DNA of 64,000 nucleotides, taken from contig CM034537.1 of assembly GCA_020002185.1 (NCBI GenBank), positions 10,154,677 through 10,218,676 on the forward strand, in the 5' to 3' direction. Within the stretch, counting starts at the first letter, position 1. Each line of letters opens with the position of its first letter. Position numbers and translations under genes: made by a program. This document shows, in pieces, positions 22,800 through 31,645 of the stretch. Under the pieces are notes generated by a model that did no database searches, was not told the DNA's origin, and saw nothing but the letters and a program-made list of their open reading frames with translations. The DNA is from Paraescarpia echinospica (Eukaryota; Annelida; Polychaeta; Sabellida; Siboglinidae).

Positions 22800-23697
22800 C
22801 TGGATATAAATGTGTTTGTTTAAATGCAAGGAGTATAGTAAACAAAAGAAATGAACTAAACATTATGCTAGAAGATATTGACCCTCACATAATAGGTATA
22901 ACCGAATCCTGGACCACCACCGATATATCAGATGCCGAATTGGGACTGACAGGATAAGTAATGTTTAGGAAAGATAGAATAGGAAGAAAGGGATGTGGAG
23001 TTCTTTTATATATTAAAGAATATATCCAGGCTTATGAAATAAAATCATAAAGAGAAGCAGATTGCGAAGAAGCTGTTTGGTGTAACATAGTTACAGGAAA
23101 CTAACAGCTGGGTTAGTTTATCGAAGTCCAAACATAAGCATAGAAGAGAATGAAAAAATACAAAACACTATAAGGGAAGTAAGCAAACGGGACTGTATTA
23201 TTATGGGGGATTTTAACCACGGGCATATACAATGGAAATCTCTACAGAGTATGGGGAGTGAGGACCACAAGTTTTTAGTTCAAGATACTTTCCCTTCTCA
23301 ACATGTGCTAGAACCAACCAGGGGTGAGAATGTGTTAGACATAGTTTTGTCCTCACAGAATGAATTAGTTGACAATGTCAAGATATGTGAGCCACTGGGG
23401 AATAGTGATCACAACCAGATACATTTTACCATCAAAGTAAAATCAGAAAGGAATAGTAAAAAGCAGTATAGGAGAAATTTCCACAAAGGAAGGTATAAGG
23501 ACATCAGGAAATATTTAGCAAAGATAGACTGGAATAAGACACTGAAAAATAAGACAGCAACAGAATGCTGGAATATATTAAAGAGTGAAATTAAGTGCAT
23601 AGTCGATAAATTTGTACCCTTCAAAAAACAAGGAAACGGTCCAAAAAGAAACACTTATCGAAAGATGCCATTAGAAAAATTAAGTATAAACAAATGA
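22800..23697 (+). pseudogene. CR1 ORF2 endonuclease
   Basis: CLNARSIVNKRNELN (about 22820), IIGITESW (about 22890), then stops at about 22955 and 23048. An intact stretch from 23203 holds GDFN (23206-23217), LEPTRGENVLDIV, and SDH (23404-23412), the catalytic His motif of the endonuclease/exonuclease/phosphatase fold. A Lys-rich linker follows to 23697. Confidence 0.88.
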
Positions 23698-24598
23698 TGT
23701 GGAAGTCATATAGATGTACTGGAAATGATGAAGACTACAACAGTTATAAAGAAGCACTTAACCAAGCTACAGCTGAAATTAGAAATTCAAAGAGTACCTA
23801 TGAACAACAATTAGCTAATAATATAAAACATGACAACAAGAGTTTTTATGCGTATGTTCGAAGCAAACAGAAAGTTCAAGATAAGGTCGGTCCTCTAGAA
23901 GATAGTGCTGAAAATATAATATCAGAGGGATTTTTAATGGCAGAAGGCCTGATTTTGGGAAATGTAAATGCCTCCACGCAGGACATGGGAACGAAGAGGT
24001 AGAATATACAATGGGGGGTACTGTACTAAGTACTACTGTGAAAGAAAAGGACTTGGGGTTAACCATTAGTGCTGATATGATTGTTTCAGAGCAGTGCGGA
24101 AATGCAGCTTCAAAGGGAAATCAAATCCTTGGATTAATTAGGCGAAATATAGCGTATAAGGAAAAAGAACTAATAATACCGCTGTACAAAGCAATAGTGA
24201 GGCCTCATTTAGAATAGTGTATACAAGCGTGGATGCCGTATCGCAAGAAGGACATATATATGCTAGAAAGAGTACAGAGGAGAGCGACTAAAATTATACC
24301 AAAACTTAGGGATCTTAGTTATGAAATTCGCCTAAAAGAATGTGGTTTAACAAGACTAGAGACCCGGAGATTGAGAGGAGATCAGATAGAAATGTTTAAA
24401 ATAATGAATGGTATTGAAAATATTGATAGAAATATTTTTTCCTCAGTTAAGAAAGATAGGACTAGAGGACATGAAGTTACAAAGGAACAGTGTAGATTAG
24501 ATATAAGAAAGTTCTCATTTTCACAAAGGACTGTAAATGAATGGAACAGATTATCTGCTGATTGTGTGGGTGCTAGTAGCGTGAATGTTTTAAAATAA
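23694..24598 (+). pseudogene. CR1 ORF2 linker and C-terminal region, RT deleted
   Basis: 23694-24002: YNSYKEALNQATAEIRNSKS linker up to the start of RT. From 24011, MGGTVLSTTVKEKDLGLTIS follows directly, which in copy 1 lies after the FADD motif. From 24233, MLERVQRRATKIIPKLRDLS and the terminal domain run to a stop at 24596-24598. An in-frame TAG interrupts at 24215-24217. Confidence 0.85.
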
Positions 24599-24727
24599 AA
24601 TCGACACATACCTCAGAAGGGCGGGATACACACAGATAAAAGGGTTGGACTCTCGATAAGCCAAAGGGCTTCCTTGTCCACCTGCCGTCTAGAGTTAATT
24701 CTCTGGGTGGCAATCTTGTTAAATATC

Positions 24728-24913
24728 CAAATACTGCATTGTCAGTATCGTGTCAGCTGGCACAGGTACATGTCTCGGACCGCCACCTACCGGGAGGCGG
24801 CTAAGAGCGTCTGTTTGGGGGATGCTTCTCCGAACAACCCAAGAAACGGCTTGTGGTCCGTGACGATAGTAAACTTGCGACCTCACAAGTACTGGTGAAA
24901 CTTCTTCAGTCCG
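24728..24913 (-). pseudogene. Gypsy RNase H, C-terminal part
   Basis: Minus-strand KFHQYL..GRKFTIVTDHKPF then LGLFGEAS, the RNase H block containing the conserved TDHK. It follows the 1.73-kb TIR insertion, whose removal joins it in frame to the segment ending at 26654. Stops are present. Confidence 0.9.
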
Positions 24914-24917
24914 TCGA

Positions 24918-25100
24918 TAGTAGTTAAGGAGAGGATTCTAATACGTACATGAGGATGCATGAAAATGAGGGACTGAAGACGCCGACTTAGTTCCAGTTAG
25001 GAGCGCCCCGAACGGTTGTTGACCTAGTTAATGGGATGAGGACCCATCCCATTATTATTGCCCATCCCCCTAGCGAGTGTTGGACGTTGTTTTAGTGCGT
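24918..25100 (+). repeat. left terminal inverted repeat of the 1,732-bp element
   Basis: Pairs with 26469-26649 with roughly one mismatch per 8 bases. Blocks GCATGAAAATGAGGGACTGA and GAGTGTTGGACGTTGTTTTA are identical. Confidence 0.9.
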
Positions 25101-25188
25101 GCATATCTGTGCTTGTAATAGTAAATTCCCGCGTCTTGTTAGTTATAAGAAAGAATGAACAAAAACCATATTTGAAACTTTTCATACT

Positions 25189-26401
25189 TTAATTATTAGC
25201 ATTGTAGCCACTTTCGTCACTCTCGTATTCATCCTTCCAGCATCCCTCACAATCCCCTGTATCCACTTCGATCTCATCGGGATCGTACCAGGCGGATCGA
25301 AGAGCGGCACCCTGTCTCGTAATTCCTCCATCACCAGGAATAAGTCGAACTTATGACCATTACGGACTTCTTCCTCTCTAAAACATATATAATATATGAA
25401 AACTGATTCTATGGAGTATATGTGACATTATTTTCATACGAGGGTTATTTAAAACACACCATCATTAACACATTTATTTCTTATTAGTCGTTTATAATCA
25501 TGAAAGAAATTACGGAAACGGTTGGTAATGACAAATGACATTTAAATATGAACGCATTTCCTTTCAGACAAAGCCTCTTGCTGACACATCAAACAGTTAC
25601 TGACAGACTTGCGTAACGCACCATTCCAGACAAAGAGAGATTACAACATAACGGTTGGTAATATTATACCACATCTGCTTAGTATAATCGAGTGTGTGTG
25701 AGTGCACACTTTTTCAATGTGTATGAGAATTCTTTTCAGACAACAAAGACCTATTCCAACGGTCGGTCATCACATCTGGTTTTCATTACCGACTGCGTAT
25801 GTGTGTGAGCGCCTATTTTTGATGTGTCTTTGGCTTATACAGATATTGAAAACACACCCAACTAACCACTCAGTCTGGTATGACTAATAAATATATATAT
25901 CTTGAAGAATATGTCTTTTTCTTCGATATTATCAATTTGAATCACTGAGTAGGTTAACTATCTCAATGAATACATTAATGACAGTCTGTGAAAAAGACAG
26001 TCAGCCAGTTAATCTGCTATAAACATCTTGAAGAATATACATTTTTTCTCGGTATTATCAATTTGAATCAGTAGGTTAATTATATCAGTGAATAATATAT
26101 CAGTGAATCAATTATTTGACTTTAACAAAACTTTATTAATTATATAAATATAACTTACGATTCTTCATCCTCCATGTCATCATAATCATCTCCTTCTTCT
26201 TCTTCTGTTTCCTCGTCTTCTTCACATAGTCTGAACATTTATACCAAAATTAAATACTCTATAAAAAATATCATTCACAACAAAGCCATATACCAAAACT
26301 GAAACACTCTTAACAAATAATTTATATACCAGCAGCAAAAATAATGAATTACTTACCCTTTGCACCAATCACACGGTACCTCGTCAACTTTGTTTGGCCA
26401 T
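25189..26401 (-). CDS. unknown acidic CxxC protein, three exons inside the TIR element
   Basis: Exons (minus): 26401-26357 (acceptor TTGTAG, donor AAAGG|GTAAGT), 26230-26159 (acceptor GTTCAG, donor AATC|GTAAGT), 25377-25189 (acceptor TTTTAG). Phases agree across both introns. The product has VPCDWCKGLCEED, a long Glu/Asp run (TEEEEGDDYDDMEDEES), NGHKFDLFLVMEEL, and, after a one-base frame change near 25330, AWYDPDEIEVD, DCEGCWKDEYESDESGY and a TAA at 25189-25191. The two CxxC-plus-acidic blocks look like a matched pair. No start codon is visible upstream of exon 1, where the frame could also run unspliced from WTDEEWRKLL at about 26457. Family not recognised. Confidence 0.5.
25500..26110. repeat. 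diverged repeats within the intron of the TIR-element gene
   Basis: Two ~85-bp copies beginning ATCTTGAAGAATAT..TATTATCAATTTGAATCA (about 25903 and 26028), and three diverged CAGACAAAG..AACGGTTGGTAAT-like segments between 25508 and 25770. Confidence 0.6.
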
Positions 26402-26468
26402 CTACAAGTACATCAATGTACACCATATTTAGTAATTTTCTCCATTCTTCGTCTGTCCACGATATCTT

Positions 26469-26649
26469 TCACTAAAACAACGTCCAACACTCGCTAGGGG
26501 GATGGGCAATAATCAAGGGATAGGAACTCATCACATTAACTAGGTCAACACTCGCTAGGGGCGCTCCTCACCGGAATTGAGTCAACGTCTTCAGTCCCTC
26601 ATTTTCATGCATTCTCATATACGTATTATAATCCTCCACTTAATTACTA
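26469..26649 (-). repeat. right terminal inverted repeat of the 1,732-bp element
   Basis: Complement of 24918-25100. Two copies of the CTAGCGAGTGTTG motif are intact here, versus one intact and one altered in the left repeat. Confidence 0.9.
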
Positions 26650-26653
26650 TCGA

Positions 26654-27023
26654 CGACGGCCAACCCCTCTTTATCAATCAGACCGTAGTTTTTCTCAACC
26701 TGTGAGAAACTTCTGGAGTGGTACGCAATGGGTTTCTCTACACCATCTTCCATGACGTGAGCAAGGACAGATCCAATGCCGTATGGACAGGAATCACATG
26801 TCAGGATCAACGACTTGGAGGAGTCGAAATGCGTTACGATCTGTGGCGAGCTCAGCATATATTTCGTCCTGTCGAAAGCCTCTTGTTGTGCCTTCCTCCA
26901 GTACCACTTCGTGTCCTTTCTGAGCAACTGATGCATGGGCGCCAGGATCGTCACTAAATTGGGCAAGAAACGACCGTAATGGTTTACCATCACTTCCGCA
27001 TCTATCCGGTGACCGTCACTCAA
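26654..27023 (-). pseudogene. Gypsy RNase H, N-terminal part
   Basis: VNHYGRFLPNLVTILAPMHQ, FDSSKSLILTCDSCPYGIGS (the RNase H Asp), KPIAYHSRSFSQVEKNY then GLIDKEGLAVV, cut by the TIR element. The first RNase H acidic residue (Asp of TCDSC) is present. Confidence 0.92.
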
Positions 27024-27808
27024 GAAAATTGCATATTGATGCTTTCAGTCGGAAACCGGCTTGAACGAGGCTCCAGTGTCTGTAAGTGTTCATCTTCGGT
27101 TGATCCAGTCACCAAGATGTCATCTAGGTACACCATTTTGTTGGGTATTCCCTTTAAGAGGGAGTCCATGACCCATTGAAAAATCCCTGATGCTGATGAC
27201 ACACCGTACGGCAGCCGCTTGTACGTGAAAAGTCCTCGCGGCGTGTTGATCGTGACGTATTTGCAACTGTCCGGGTGTAGCTCGATTTGTTCGTAGGCGT
27301 GACGCTTTTTTGTTGTTGTATACATGCTCCCTTTCCCAAGCTGTGCGTACAGATCTTCTTTTCGGGGAATTGGATACCTATCCAATGTTGCCACCTGATT
27401 CACTGTGCGTTTGTAGTCCCCACAGAGACATGCGCTGTTGTCTGCTTTCATCACCGGGACAACCGGTGCGGCCCAGTCCGAGTACTGAACGGGTTTTATG
27501 ATATCCTCAGCCAGGAGTCTATCAAGTTCCTTGTCCACCATGTCTCCCATTATCATTATGGTAGCGGCCGCGATTTGTAATACTTGGGAACGGCGTCGTC
27601 GTTGACGTAGATCTTGGCAGCGTCTGTTTTGGCTGCCTGGTGAGAGTCTGTAAACACGACGTACAGCCTGCAGAGGATTCTTCTTCCGTGTTGAGTGTGA
27701 CGTATTCAACTGATGAACCACACCCCAGTCCAGTTGGAGTTTAATCAGCCAATTCCTGCCAAGTAAGCGTGGACCGTTGGCAGGGATGAAGCTGATGTTG
27801 AACGCCAT
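27020..27808 (-). pseudogene. Gypsy reverse transcriptase
   Basis: GPRLLGRNWLIKLQLDW at the protease-RT junction, EDIIKPVQYSDWAAPVVPV, CGDYKRTVNQV, RLPYGVSSASGIFQ and catalytic YLDDILV (codons for YLDD within 27116-27130). The frame changes within 27560-27700, scrambling the connector, and motif A (normally Phe/Leu-Asp) reads TTTKKRHAYEQI, so the first catalytic Asp is lost. Confidence 0.92.
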
Positions 27809-28030
27809 TTTTCGCTTCTACCATGACGTTGATGAGACCTGTGATTTTCACACACTGTCCTGTATATGTCCGAAGCGTGTCCTTTGTGGCTTACATGTTA
27901 GGCCTTGCAGAGTTTCGCCAATGGTTGCTCAGTGTTTCTTCCCTGGTGACGGAGAGTGTGGTACCCGTATCCACTTCCATCAGCAGTGTCTTCCCATCTA
28001 CTTGTATGTGGGTAATGATCGGATCCTGGC
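27809..28030 (-). pseudogene. Gypsy aspartic protease remnant
   Basis: Minus-strand LLMEVDTGTTLSV with the catalytic DTG at 27963-27971, in a frame different from gag and interrupted by a stop at about 27897. The flap region and second loop are degraded. Confidence 0.75.
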
Positions 28031-28702
28031 GTGGTCCCGCCATGCTGAACATGTATGTCTCTCCAGACTGTTCAGACGGAACACAGTTCTATCTGGTGCC
28101 GTCAGAGTGCGGTTTCTTTTTTCCCTTTTCCGCTTTCTGTTTTTTGCGAAACAGTTACTCATGATGTGTCCTTCTTTGTGGAAATAGCGGCATTGTGCAT
28201 TCTTGTAATGACACTCTTCCGCCGAATGAGATATTTTGTCACATTTAAAACATGGTTTCTGGCGATTATAAACGGGTGGTTCCTTCTCCCACTTCCTCGT
28301 TGTTTGCTTAGAATGGTCACTTTGTGTACACTCGGGTGTACTGTCATACGTAGGCAAGTCAGCAGCAGTGGATTCCATGACAAGGGTCATTTGTAGAGCC
28401 TTTTTAAAATCAAGGACGGCTACCCCACAAAATAACCGGTCCCTCATATTTTCTTCCAGGATTAACTCGGCAGTGAGCTGCGCACCAGCCTTTGTTTGAT
28501 CAAAATCACAGTTTCTGGCCAAATTGTTCAGTTCAGCAACAAAGTCACCTACTGACTGATCCTTCTTCCTGTAGGTCGAGTAAAAGTTGTAGTGTTGCAA
28601 AGTCGTGTTTGGTTTCGGTTTGAAATGCGTCTGCAGCAATTTACACAGTTCAACGTAGGATAAATCAACCGGCGCCCGTGGCGATGCCAGGCTGCGAAAC
28701 AA
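27998..28702 (-). pseudogene. Gypsy gag, C-terminal part with CCHC knuckles
   Basis: About 235 residues: YSTYRKKDQSVGDFVAELNN and LILEENMRDRLFCG of the capsid, then a standard knuckle CFKCDKISHSAEEC and a second one, CRYFHKEGHIMSNC, in which Phe replaces the second Cys. A basic RNRKRKREKRNR tail follows. Upstream reading frame is lost toward 28740. A second partial copy of the 5' part lies at 30625-30728. Confidence 0.88.
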
Positions 28703-28855
28703 TGTATATATCTATATTTCTTCGCCCACTGATGTTAGTAAGATTGCTCTGCGCTTGCCTACGGCGTCATCGGCAAAGTCATTTGCTTCAAAAGAAAATC
28801 CTAATCTGTCCTGAAAAGACTGGTATCTGTAAACTCTGATAAACTTCCGTGCCGT

Positions 28856-29347
28856 TGTCGCGCTTACATTTATCCGGGCGTTAAATTTTATCCGGGTGAT
28901 GTTTATGTGCGTATGTAAGGCATAATATTTGGCACCAGTAGATCAGGTAGTTATAAATAACATCCAGTAGTTAACTATGTTTCGATTGTTGTCGTAACAC
29001 GAGCCTTATAGTTAGAGTACATAATTGTAATTTGCTGTTTCAGATTTGTGACCAATATAAGAGTAAGTCACGTGACGTGTGCGTGGAGAGGAAACTGTTT
29101 TACAATATAAATTGTTTATGTTTATGGGAAGCAAACATTTTATAATTTATGTATATATATATTTATATATATATATATATACATATAGTGTATTATATAT
29201 ATATATATATATATAAACATACGTAACGCCCGGATAAATGAAAGCGCGACAGTCGTAGCTGGTGTTAAATATATTCCCATAGATACGCGCACGCGCAGAA
29301 ACGTCACCCGGATATTTTTTAACGCCCGGATAAATGTAAGCACGACA
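28856..29347. mobile_element. 492-bp TIR element in the Gypsy leader, target duplication CCGT
   Basis: Ends start TGTCG and end CGACA with ~45-bp inverted repeats (GCTTACATTTATCCGGGCGT and TATCCGGGTGA are shared). CCGT flanks at 28852-28855 and 29348-29351. The homologous segment at about 30785-30815 has a single CCGT and no insertion, an in-window empty site. An extra right-end-like block at 29225-29251 lies inside. TG..CA ends with 4-bp duplications resemble integrase-type (Ginger) DNA transposons. Non-coding apart from an (AT)n tract. Confidence 0.88.
29150..29216. repeat. (AT)n / (TATA)n tract
   Basis: Alternating AT with short interruptions, inside the 492-bp element. Confidence 0.8.
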
Positions 29348-29544
29348 CCGTAACATGTTTACGTCGGCACGACGTATTGCGGTTTTCCGCAAATTGACGT
29401 GTTGTGTCTTGCCGTTTGCGGGAAAGTTCGTTGCACTTCCAAAGTTTGTCTCCGCTTCGACGTGGCTTCGGAATTTCGAACCTTGTGCGTTCAGTGATGA
29501 CCGCTGGTACTCATGCAGTACATACTTGCTGACTGTCATCCTCC

Positions 29545-29615
29545 TCGCCAAATGTGATGTATTTAAAATGTGTTTTATTAACGAACACATGGTCAAACGT
29601 GATTACAGTTAAAAC
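29545..29615 (-). repeat. Gypsy 5' LTR, inner part
   Basis: Matches the 3' LTR at 20370-20415 (CACATGGTCAAACGTGATTA is identical). AATAAA is present on the minus strand. Ends at the insertion point of the ~723-bp element. The outer part is 30348-30394. Confidence 0.7.
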
Positions 29616-30338
29616 TAACCTCGATTACCCAGGTCCGTGAGGTGGCTGTACTTTTTCGCCCCTCACTACGGCCTGGAATATTAAGGGTCTGCCAATGTTA
29701 CCGGTAGGGGGCGTTACCCCAGATTCGGGTATAGACGATGATTGGCTCTTATTCAACATTAAACTTATATTGAAACACGTCACACAAAAATAAACCGACA
29801 TTAAACTTTTTTCGTAGTTCCTTTTAATCACATGCATATTCACTAGGTGGCAGCTCTCGTGGCTATCAATGATTCCGTATTGACCTTCTTTGCTTATGCT
29901 CGAACTGAAACAAAAGATTAAGTGTGAATGAGCATGACATAAATACCAAACAAGGACAAATTTACCTAAACAAAGTGCAATCGATGTTGCGCGCCACGGT
30001 CGGACTGCTAACTAATATATGTAGTCGCCAAAGTACAACCAAAACGTGCTGGTCTTGGTGGCTAAGTTGGTAGCGTATCGAATAACTATGTTTAGGGTCC
30101 TCGTTTGGAATCCAGTAGAGTACTCGAAACTGTTGTTTGTGTTCATTTAGTTTAAGATTAATTTTATTTTGTATAATACTATTTTGGGAATTTTTTTGTA
30201 ATTTCATTTCGTTATCGAAAACATACATAATATATCAACATTCTAGGGGGTAGACGTGCTAACTGGCAGTGAGCAGTCAAAAAAGCTATCTTCCTGATGA
30301 AGTCACGCAGCCAGGCGAGAGTCGGTTAAGCGAGACTA
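29616..30338. mobile_element. ~723-bp element with 8-9-bp target duplication and an internal tRNA-like block
   Basis: Flanked by AGTTAAAAC (29607-29615 and 30339-30347). The 3' LTR at about 20404 shows the uninterrupted site. The ends are imperfect inverted repeats: TAACCTCGATTACC versus complement TAGTCTCGCTTAACC. The length of the duplication suits hAT (8) or MULE (9). A tRNA-like block at 30057-30125 (TGGCTAAGTTGGTAGCG and TTTGGAATCC) is followed by an AT-rich stretch, an arrangement like repeats A-C. No transposase. Confidence 0.8.
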
Positions 30339-30347
30339 AGTTAAAAC

Positions 30348-30394
30348 GGAACTTGGGCAGACTCGCGGGAGAATGAATTGTTCGATATACAGCA
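30348..30394 (-). repeat. Gypsy 5' LTR, outer part
   Basis: GGCAGACTCGCGGGAG and the terminal TGCTGT (minus strand start at 30394) match 20418-20464. Confidence 0.75.
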
Positions 30395-30624
30395 TTGTCT
30401 GGAACTTAACAAGAAATGTGTTTAGAAGAGTGCACAACTTGGGATGAAGATATAATTTACCGCAACATAATACGGCAGAGCTGGACATTAAATCAACGTA
30501 GCTTAGACCACCATGCTATTATCTGGGCTGGAACAAAGTTCATCCTACGCATTTAACTCCGCGCAAGCATACGAACGCACACACAAACACACGCGCACAA
30601 AACGTACTGTTACCCTAGCAATTT

Positions 30625-30855
30625 ACACAGTTCAGTGTAGGATAAATCAGCCGGCGCCCGTGGCGATGCCAATCTGCGCAACAATGTGTAGATCTATATG
30701 TTTCTTCACCCACTGATGTTGGTAAGATCTCCCGCAAACGGCAAGATACAACACGTCAATTTACGGAAAAATGCAACACGTTCCGACGTAAACATGTCAC
30801 GGCACGGAAGTTTACCAGAGTTTACAGAAAAAGACTGGTCATCTTATCAGGACAT
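30625..30855. repeat. rearranged second copy of Gypsy gag and leader
   Basis: 30625-30728 matches 28630-28748 in the same orientation. 30728-30815 is the inverse of about 29345-29430, and about 30790-30852 the inverse of 28800-28860. It lacks the 492-bp insertion and so documents the empty target site. A local inversion or foldback produced the order. Confidence 0.8.
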
Positions 30856-30859
30856 ACTG

Positions 30860-31600
30860 CGGTACAGTGATATGACGGTACAATAAACACTTCAGATTAT
30901 AGGAAGATAGCTTGATACGTACTCAATCAATAGATAGCGGGTTTGTGTGTATGTGCGCGTGCGAAGCATGGCTATCTTAATTTGGAATGACAAAGATAAC
31001 TTCGATAAATGCATACACGACTATATAAGGTGACACATATTAGTAAATGTTTGCTTCTGGTGCGTTCAAATTGATTTAATCTGTTTTTGTGCACTTAAGA
31101 AGGTCAATGTCCCACATGTGATCTAATCTAATATTGATAGTAACAGTAACTGAGATAACGCAAGATGACAGAACGACCTTATGAGAGCGTGTGTTTTCAG
31201 TGAAGTCGAGACGTCCTCTGGTCAACTACAGTTTGTTTTCTCCTAATATACACGGTGAATATGTTTAAGTTTAACACTGTTCAAATAACGTCATCGACAC
31301 GGTCGTATAGAAACCTTGTAGGCCCTATATTCCTACATAGTGTTGTGAATGTCTTTCTTGTCATATATTATACATAAACTAATTTCATGATATGCGCTTC
31401 AAGTTGGTGTTGTTTGTATTGAAGTACACACTCAGGTTGTCAATTACCTTACACTTACAGGGGCCAACAACTCGTTCGTTGGTTTAAATATTGCAACTTA
31501 CGTTGAAGTTATTCATTTTAAGCGACATTATAAAACATAATAATAATTCGATATAATGCCTGGTTTCATTGCGGCTCACATATTGTGAACACAAAGCGTT
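30860..31600. other. intergenic / GNAT gene 1 upstream region
   Basis: No gene recognised. Likely contains the promoter and 5' untranslated exon of the following gene, not identifiable by eye. Confidence 0.4.
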
Positions 31601-31645
31601 GCTAACGGACTTTCTTGCTGACATTGCAGCGAGACACCAGGCAAC

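Larger units (their letters stand above)
21560..24727 (+). mobile_element. CR1-like LINE copy 2 (ORF1 PHD + esterase; ORF2 endonuclease; RT deleted)
   Basis: Inserted into the Gypsy element downstream of RNase H. ORF1 lies at about 21585-22701 and the ORF2 endonuclease at about 22800-23450. A linker runs to about 23935, then there is a jump to the region after the RT palm (about 23955) and the C-terminal part to 24598. The whole RT catalytic core is missing. 3' sequence AAGGGCTTCCTTGTCCACCTGCC matches copy 1 of the same family. Confidence 0.88.
24918..26649 (-). mobile_element. 1,732-bp TIR element with long inverted repeats and its own spliced gene
   Basis: Ends are ~182-bp inverted repeats (24918-25100 and 26469-26649), both starting TAGTARTTAAG and each containing copies of a CCCTAGCGAGTGTTG-like motif. 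A 4-bp target duplication TCGA (24914-24917 and 26650-26653) flanks it. Deleting element plus one TCGA restores the Gypsy frame. Inside, on the minus strand, are three exons with GT-AG introns encoding an acidic protein. A 4-bp duplication occurs in Sola1, Academ and Ginger types, but no transposase motif is seen, so the superfamily is unassigned and it may be non-autonomous. Confidence 0.88.
20340..30394 (-). mobile_element. Ty3/Gypsy LTR retrotransposon split by four younger insertions
   Basis: Minus-strand order is a short LTR (from 30394), leader, gag, protease, RT, RNase H, integrase, polypurine tract and second LTR (from 20464). Insertions are 29616-30338 in the 5' LTR, 28856-29347 in the leader, 24918-26649 within RNase H, and the CR1-like LINE at about 21560-24727 after RNase H. 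Without them the element is about 4 kb. All coding parts contain stops or frame changes. The region between RNase H and the integrase zinc finger is not seen, so material was lost there. Confidence 0.9.

Noticed and set aside
24918..26649. Second LTR pair or solo LTR
   Set aside because: The long terminal repeats are inverted, not direct, and the flanking duplication interrupts an RNase H frame, so this is a TIR element.
29355..29612. Plus-strand 85-codon open frame
   Set aside because: Lies in the Gypsy leader and LTR, opposite to the element's sense, with no gene features.
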